A stretch of 18,534 nt of DNA, from NCBI GenBank assembly GCA_946885925.1, contig CAMPHP010000003.1:1-18534 (forward strand), in the 5' to 3' direction. How positions within the stretch are numbered: the first letter of the stretch is position 1; each line of letters starts with the position of its first letter. The stretch comes from an uncultured Litorilinea sp. (GTDB lineage Bacteria; Chloroflexota; Anaerolineae; Caldilineales; Caldilineaceae). The notes beneath the pieces were generated by a model that was given only the letters and a program-made list of their open reading frames with translations, was not told the DNA's origin and searched no databases. The translations under genes were made by a program, and so were the position numbers. Positions 14,281 through 18,534 of this stretch are shown here, piece by piece.

Positions 14281-15633
14281 TTATAACAGCCAACCAATCA
14301 AGAGCGTCGCCAACCCCAATAAGAGGGCGAAGCCCATCACATCTGTGGCGGTAGTGACAAAGATACTGGATGCCAACGCAGGATCCACATTGAGCTGCTT
14401 TAGTATCATGGGGACCAGAACGCCAGCGATTGCTGCCACAACGAGATTCCCCAGCAAAGCAATGCCAATGATCAGGCCAAGCATGGCATTGCCTTGCCAC
14501 AACCAGGCTACGAGGCCCACGCCAATACCCAAACATAGGCCATTGAGCAAACCAATCAGAAATTCGCGACGCAGGGCACGCCAGGCTTCGCTCACGTCAA
14601 TTTCACCTAGTGCCAGCGAACGCACGATGATCGTCATCGTTTGATTGCCAGCATTCCCACCTTGCCCAGCAACGATGGGCATAAAGACGGCTAATACAGC
14701 CACGGTGGCAATTGTGGATTCAAAGAATGCTACCACAGCCGAAGCCAAGAATGCCGTAAACATGTTGACATAAAGCCACGGTAAACGGGACTTTATTGAT
14801 TTGGTGATTGAACCAAAGACCTCGGCATCGGCACTGACCTGCGCCAGATGATATATGTCTTCAGTTGCTTCCTCTTCTAGCACATCGACCACATCGTCCA
14901 CGGTGACAATGCCGACCAAACGCTCTTCGGCATCGACCACAGGCAGCGCCAAAAGGTCGTAGCGGGAGAAAAGCTGGGCCACCTCTTCTTGATCCATGTC
15001 CACGCGCACGGTGATGATGCCGCGTATCATGATGTCTTCGATCGTCTGTGCTGGGTCAGCCAGAATGAGAGCACGCAGATTGACCACCCCGATAAGCCGC
15101 CCGTTACGATCCAGGACATATAGGTAAAAGACTTGGTTGGCGTCATCATAATGACTTTTAATAAACTGGAACGCTTCGGCCACCGTCATATAACGGCGTA
15201 GCGAAGCGGGTGGCAGATTCATGATGCCGCCCGCGGTATCTTCGGGATAGGCAAGCAGGGGAGCCACTGTTTCGGCTTCGTCCATCTGCTCTAGCACGGC
15301 AGTCGCTTCCTCTGGCTCCATCTCCCCCAGTACGTCAGCTGCCACGTCTGGCTCCATCTCGTCAAGGACCTCGGCAAGGGAGCCGACGTCGAGATGTTGA
15401 CCTAGCTCGGCAACCTCATCACCATCCATTTGCTCAAAGACTTCGGCCAATTCGTCTGGCTCTAGACGAGTCACGATCTCGGCTTGGTCTTCTCGTTCGA
15501 GGGTAGAGAGCATCTCTGCCCCATCGGCAGGGTGGAGGGAGCGCAGATATTCGACAGCGCCATCGAAATCTCCAGCTTGGAGCAAAAGCTCGATTTGCTC
15601 CATCGCATCTTCCATCTTGATTGGATCAACCAT
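14281..15633 (-). CDS. mgtE: MgtE magnesium transporter
   Basis: A 450-residue Mg2+ channel/transporter of the inner membrane, the same length as the structurally known Thermus protein. Domains: an N-terminal acidic helical-repeat domain (residues ~5-130, many Glu/Asp and repeated LxxMExxE motifs), tandem CBS domains (~135-260) and a five-helix membrane domain from ~285. Seen: [14 protein letters not shown] at 318-331 and Asp431 in TTATDVMGF, the position of the ion-selectivity aspartate. The acidic N and CBS domains sense cytosolic Mg2+ and close the pore. The frame is open 46 codons further upstream, but ATG at 15633 with AAGGAGG 8 bases before it is clearly the start. The leader is unusually hairpin-rich and may add RNA-level control. 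Confidence 0.95.
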   Translation of the reverse strand: MVDPIKMEDAMEQIELLLQAGDFDGAVEYLRSLHPADGAEMLSTLEREDQAEIVTRLEPDELAEVFEQMDGDEVAELGQHLDVGSLAEVLDEMEPDVAADVLGEMEPEEATAVLEQMDEAETVAPLLAYPEDTAGGIMNLPPASLRRYMTVAEAFQFIKSHYDDANQVFYLYVLDRNGRLIGVVNLRALILADPAQTIEDIMIRGIITVRVDMDQEEVAQLFSRYDLLALPVVDAEERLVGIVTVDDVVDVLEEEATEDIYHLAQVSADAEVFGSITKSIKSRLPWLYVNMFTAFLASAVVAFFESTIATVAVLAVFMPIVAGQGGNAGNQTMTIIVRSLALGEIDVSEAWRALRREFLIGLLNGLCLGIGVGLVAWLWQGNAMLGLIIGIALLGNLVVAAIAGVLVPMILKQLNVDPALASSIFVTTATDVMGFALLLGLATLLIGWLL

Positions 15634-15702
15634 AGCACAGCCTCCTTTCGCAATGGCGAAACAGGATCCGGTTTCGAGCGTTCCAGTCATAAGCTGGAAC
15701 GC
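15634..15702 (-). promoter_or_regulatory. Hairpin-rich mgtE leader
   Basis: Immediately before the mgtE ribosome binding site are GCGTTCCAG/CTGGAACGC (15678-15686 with 15694-15702, nine perfect pairs, seven-base loop), then CGAAAC/GTTTCG (15657-15662 with 15671-15676), then a small TCGC/GCGA. I looked for the conserved M-box sequence and do not see it, so this is not a recognisable magnesium riboswitch, but the placement suits translational or transcriptional control. Confidence 0.5.
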
Positions 15703-15846
15703 GGCTGCAAGCAAGCAGAGCGCGCCAAAAGATGGCCCTACGGTCACTCTGCCCAAATAAGCTGAGTACACCGAGGATGGGTGATGCCGATGGAATTGTG
15801 GATGGGTAAACCGTGAAGAAGTGAACAGAAGAATGCGGCTAGGCTA

Positions 15847-16143
15847 GACCAGGAGGCTGGTCGTGTTCCTAACCGCGCAGGCTATAGGTGCATAGCCGTA
15901 TGCAGACATGGAGTAGACCAACTCCTCGCCCAACGGTGCTGCCGACTGCCCTCTCCGAGCTTGCATCCACCGGCATACACCCTGGCGGATGCTGTTGGCA
16001 CAGCTCCGTTGCGGGCAGGATATAGGCGGTTTGCACCGCGTTGTTGGTTGCGGATAGAGGGCCGGCCCAAGGTCTTACCTTCTGCTAGGTAGGTATAGAC
16101 GATGGGCACGCTACTACTATCCGGGTCAGACTGATTCTCAGTC
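15847..16143 (-). other. Structured long leader or small gene upstream of mgtE
   Basis: Between the minus-strand promoter at 16231-16259 and mgtE is a stretch with many short perfect stems: GACCAG/CTGGTC (15847-15862), GGCTAT/ATAGCC (15880-15897), GCGGT/ACCGC (16026-16039) and GACTGA/TCAGTC (16129-16143), plus the palindrome GGGCCGGCCC (16059-16068). A 96-codon minus-strand ORF, 16172 to 15882, starting MMITYQENTGTEN, spans it but has no ribosome binding site; its N-terminal third looks more protein-like than the rest. It may be a leader RNA, a decayed gene or a small protein. I recognise no known RNA family (not tmRNA, RNase P or SRP RNA by their conserved cores). Confidence 0.35.
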
Positions 16144-16230
16144 CCTGTGTTTTCTTGATATGTAATCATCATGCTGTTTCATCTGTCGTGGGGCGCGCTC
16201 CAAGTGTCGCGTCCCTGATCAAGCGGAGGC

Positions 16231-16259
16231 AGTATAGCATTGGAGCCGCCCCGTGTCAA
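16231..16259 (-). promoter_or_regulatory. Near-consensus extended -10 promoter, minus strand
   Basis: Minus strand TTGACA (16259-16254), 17-base spacer ending TGC, TATACT (16236-16231), so an extended -10 is also present. It fires toward mgtE, about 590 bases away, with the start predicted near 16224. Confidence 0.65.
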
Positions 16260-16333
16260 TTCTACAATAAGCCCAAGGTGTCTCCGGCTCGAAGGCGATC
16301 TGGGCGCGTGATGGCGGTTGATTTGGGTGACAA

Positions 16334-16362
16334 TTGACAGGGGCGCGGGCCTATGCTAGATT
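16334..16362 (+). promoter_or_regulatory. Consensus -35 / extended -10 promoter for iolBC
   Basis: TTGACA (16334-16339), 17-base spacer ending TGC, TAGATT (16357-16362). It points toward iolB and gives a leader of about 145 bases. It is divergent from the promoter at 16231-16259, with 74 bases between the two -35 boxes. Confidence 0.65.
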
Positions 16363-16382
16363 GCCCAAAGAGATAATCCCTC

Positions 16383-16415
16383 AGCGAGATAGTTCGCTCC
16401 CAACCTGATAGTTGG
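16383..16415 (+). promoter_or_regulatory. Two tandem hairpins in the iolB leader
   Basis: AGCGA/TCGCT (16383-16387 with 16394-16398, loop GATAGT) is followed one base later by CCAAC/GTTGG (16400-16404 with 16411-16415, loop CTGATA). The heptamer GATAGTT occurs in both (16388-16394 and 16407-16413), 19 bases apart, so the pair could be tandem operator half-sites or RNA hairpins. Confidence 0.4.
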
Positions 16416-16514
16416 TATGAGTTCCCCAGGGCGAGAACGGCTGTAGCTGCCGCGCCGGTTGCTGGCACAAGTTGCACAAGCCAACGCCTCCAAACGAGAA
16501 AGCGATACTGGAAG

Positions 16515-17414
16515 ATGGCCCAACCCAGGCAATATACGCCAGAGAATCTTTTGGTGCGTCCTCAAGGTGATCCCCAAGACCCTGATTTGATTCTTTCCAT
16601 TACACCCGAAGCAGCTGGCTGGGACTATATTTCTTTTCAAGTACGTCATTTGGCAGACGGGCAAGCTTGGTCTTGGCAGACAGGCGAGAACGAGCTGGCG
16701 TTGGTCAATCTGAGCGGGCGCTATTCGGTTGCCTCGAACCGCGGAAAGTGGCAAGGTATCGGCGGACGTCGAAATGTTTTTGAAGGCGCAGCCCATGCGC
16801 TCTATCTGCCCCCGCATACCAGCTTCACCGTAACCGCTGAGGAAGCTGGTGATTTTGTTGTCACCTGGGTACCCAGTGATGAAGAGCACGCACCCTGGTT
16901 AATCCAACCTGAGGATGTCCCGATTTCGATACGGGGTGGCGATAATGTCTCTCGCCAAATCAACGACCTGTTGCCGCCAGGGTCGCCGGTTCATCGTTTG
17001 GTGTTGGTCGAGGTCTATACGCCTAGTGGCAATTGGAGTAGTTATCCAGGGCATAAACACGATGTGCATCGTGAGGATGCTCAGGGGCATGTGATTGAGG
17101 CTGATCTCGAAGAGGTCTACTTTTATCAGATGGACAAACCGGAGGGATTTGCCTATCAGTGGATCTATACTGACCAAGATTCGCCGCTGCAAAAGGCAGG
17201 CTATCCGATTGACGCGTTGATTCGTGCCCAGCATAATTGCGCTGTGCTGGTTCCGGAAGGCTACCATCCAGTGACCAGCGCACCGGGCTACACTACCTAT
17301 TACCTCAACGTATTGGCAGGGAGCGCACAAAGTCTCGCCAATCAAGATGACCCCCGCTATGCATGGGTCAAAGAGAGCTATCGCGGGGTTGACCCGCGTT
17401 TGCCCCTTTATTAA
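16515..17414 (+). CDS. iolB: 5-deoxy-glucuronate isomerase
   Basis: A 299-residue cytosolic bicupin. IolB converts 5-deoxy-D-glucuronate to 2-deoxy-5-keto-D-gluconate in myo-inositol catabolism. Seen: the diagnostic GNWSSYPGHKHD with metal ligands His180 and His182, LEEVYFY with Glu200, and VPEGYHPVTSAPGY with His251, followed by YYLNVLAG. Length and end (DDPRYAWVKE) match the family. ATG at 16515 has only a very close GGAAG, so translation initiation looks weak unless the leader hairpins matter. iolC, the next pathway enzyme, follows 49 bases after the stop. Confidence 0.95.
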   Translation: MAQPRQYTPENLLVRPQGDPQDPDLILSITPEAAGWDYISFQVRHLADGQAWSWQTGENELALVNLSGRYSVASNRGKWQGIGGRRNVFEGAAHALYLPPHTSFTVTAEEAGDFVVTWVPSDEEHAPWLIQPEDVPISIRGGDNVSRQINDLLPPGSPVHRLVLVEVYTPSGNWSSYPGHKHDVHREDAQGHVIEADLEEVYFYQMDKPEGFAYQWIYTDQDSPLQKAGYPIDALIRAQHNCAVLVPEGYHPVTSAPGYTTYYLNVLAGSAQSLANQDDPRYAWVKESYRGVDPRLPLY

Positions 17415-17463
17415 TTTCAATATGCAGTTTGAAACAATAACCACTTAGAAAGCAGAATTGGGT

Positions 17464-18489
17464 ATGAGTGACCGCAGCACACGCACCTATGATTCGCTCC
17501 ACATGGGGCGGTCGTCGATAGACTTATATAGCAACGATGTGGGTGCGCCTTTTGTAGAGATCACGAGTTTTGCCGCCTATGTCGGCGGATCACCGACCAA
17601 TATCAGCGTAGGCGGGCGGCGGCTAGGATTGAAAACCGCAGTGCTTACGGGCTTGGGTGTAGACCCGGTTGGCGATTTTATTCTGCACTTCCTCAACAAA
17701 GAGGGAGTAGATACCCAATTCAGCCCGCGCAAGCCAGGTCATCGTACCAGCGCAGTAGTATTGGGGATTGAGCCGCCTGACAAATTCCCTTTGGTCTATT
17801 ACCGCGACAATTGCGCTGATATTGAACTCACCATTGACGATGTATTGGTGTCACCTGTTGCGGATGCCAAGGTGCTCCAATTCGCTGGTACGAACTTGAG
17901 TAAGGAACCAAGTCGTAGCGCTACCATGTTTGCGGCAGAGGTGGCGCATCAGGCTGGAACCGAGGTTGTTTTCGATGTGGATTTCCGTCCTGACCAATGG
18001 CATGATCCGCGTGCCTTTGGCGTAGTGGTGCGTTCGGTGCTGCCGCTGGTGGATATTGTGATTGGCACGGAGGATGAGATTAATGCCTCGATGCTGACCG
18101 ACCCAGCACAGATGCAGTTGACGCATTCTCAGGTTTCGGACACAAAGGTCAGTGGCGACACAGAACGAGCGATTGCCAATATTCTCAGCCATGGCCCTAA
18201 GGCCGTTGTCGAGAAGGTGGGTTCACGCGGGGCGCGCATCCACTTAGCATCCGGTGAGGTCATCGATGCACCGGGCTATCCTGTGGAGATTTACAATATC
18301 TTGGGCGCGGGCGATGCTTTTGGCGCAGGATTCCTCTATGGTTATATCAATGGCTGGGGCTGGCGCAAGTCGGCGCGTTTGGGCAATGCCTGTGGTGCAA
18401 TTGTTGTGACCAAGCATGGCTGCGCTAACTTTATGCCGACCTATGAGGAAGTTATGGCCTTTGTCAATGAGCGTGGCGGGCTGGAGTAG
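17464..18489 (+). CDS. iolC: 5-dehydro-2-deoxygluconokinase
   Basis: A 341-residue PfkB-family sugar kinase that phosphorylates the IolB product, 2-deoxy-5-keto-gluconate, with ATP. Seen: MGRSSIDLY with the substrate-binding Asp near the N-terminus, YVGGSPTNISVGGRRLG, the IolC-type YYRDNCADIEL, FDVDFRPDQW and the catalytic GAGD (Asp284) in LGAGDAFGAGF. I prefer ATG at 17464 over the TTG at 17458; the upstream AGAAAG is a weak ribosome binding site. It is very probably co-transcribed with iolB. An ORF of similar function such as a fructokinase is unlikely given the CAD motif and the neighbour. Confidence 0.94.
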   Translation: MSDRSTRTYDSLHMGRSSIDLYSNDVGAPFVEITSFAAYVGGSPTNISVGGRRLGLKTAVLTGLGVDPVGDFILHFLNKEGVDTQFSPRKPGHRTSAVVLGIEPPDKFPLVYYRDNCADIELTIDDVLVSPVADAKVLQFAGTNLSKEPSRSATMFAAEVAHQAGTEVVFDVDFRPDQWHDPRAFGVVVRSVLPLVDIVIGTEDEINASMLTDPAQMQLTHSQVSDTKVSGDTERAIANILSHGPKAVVEKVGSRGARIHLASGEVIDAPGYPVEIYNILGAGDAFGAGFLYGYINGWGWRKSARLGNACGAIVVTKHGCANFMPTYEEVMAFVNERGGLE

Positions 18490-18534
18490 TCCGCTGCTGG
18501 CGCGACCGTGTTGTGAGAGATTATGCTGTGAATG

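Noticed and set aside
15634..15780. M-box (ykoK) magnesium riboswitch upstream of mgtE
   Set aside because: The conserved GUUAGGUGAGGCUCC-like core is not found on the minus strand; only unrelated hairpins are present.
16059..16068. GGGCCGGCCC palindrome as an operator
   Set aside because: A ten-base GC palindrome inside a GC-rich, hairpin-rich stretch is weak evidence alone.
16356..17444. Long minus-strand ORFs opposite iolB (177 and 181 codons)
   Set aside because: They are antisense to a clear iolB, lack family motifs and good ribosome binding sites, and are explained by codon bias of the real gene.
1..18534. tRNA, rRNA, CRISPR array, phage or transposase genes
   Set aside because: Read for their hallmarks on both strands and none was found; all repeats seen are short and local.

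Overview
The window looks like a chromosomal segment of a free-living bacterium, probably a Chloroflexota member (Anaerolineae/Caldilineae-like). That assignment is an inference from protein character (XrtA-type polysaccharide deacetylase, SPW-repeat protein, short Ser/Thr-linker lipoprotein, IolB/IolC with Chloroflexota-like sequence), moderate GC content and AGGAGG-type ribosome binding sites. No marker gene fixes it. I saw no rRNA, tRNA, CRISPR array or intact transposon.

Region 1 (1-10091) is one co-directional surface or extracellular polysaccharide locus. It begins with a fused pyruvate-kinase-barrel/ATP-sulfurylase protein. This is followed by a Wzx-type flippase, a small P-loop kinase, a nucleotidyltransferase-like/thymidylate-kinase-like fusion, a GT4 glycosyltransferase, a zinc-ribbon SAM methyltransferase, a left-handed-beta-helix O-acyltransferase, an XrtA-type polysaccharide deacetylase and a DUF457/YdjM-like membrane protein. 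Gene gaps are short and several ribosome binding sites overlap the preceding stop codon, so 19-9554 is probably one operon. Together the genes can assemble, acylate or methylate, deacetylate and flip a glycan. The ATP sulfurylase suggests a link to sulfate activation, possibly a sulfated polymer, although no sulfotransferase or APS kinase is in view.

Region 2 (10092-13368) is a looser accessory stretch. It holds a lone lipoprotein on the minus strand, a possible amidohydrolase remnant, a SAM methyltransferase, a 99-residue orphan protein, several inverted repeats and a roughly 580-base stretch with no convincing gene.

Region 3 (13369-16260) has an SPW-repeat membrane protein on the plus strand facing a 450-residue MgtE magnesium transporter on the minus strand. 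Between them lies what may be the most interesting element of the window: a minus-strand unit with a near-consensus promoter, a near-perfect Shine-Dalgarno, an 18-codon micro-ORF, a nested stem and a very strong intrinsic terminator, with no downstream gene. MgtE has a long hairpin-rich leader running back to a second near-consensus minus-strand promoter.

Region 4 (16334-18534) is an inositol catabolism cluster, iolB then iolC, behind a consensus promoter with an extended -10 and a leader with two tandem hairpins. The window ends just after iolC; an ATG at its last three bases may open a further gene but cannot be judged.
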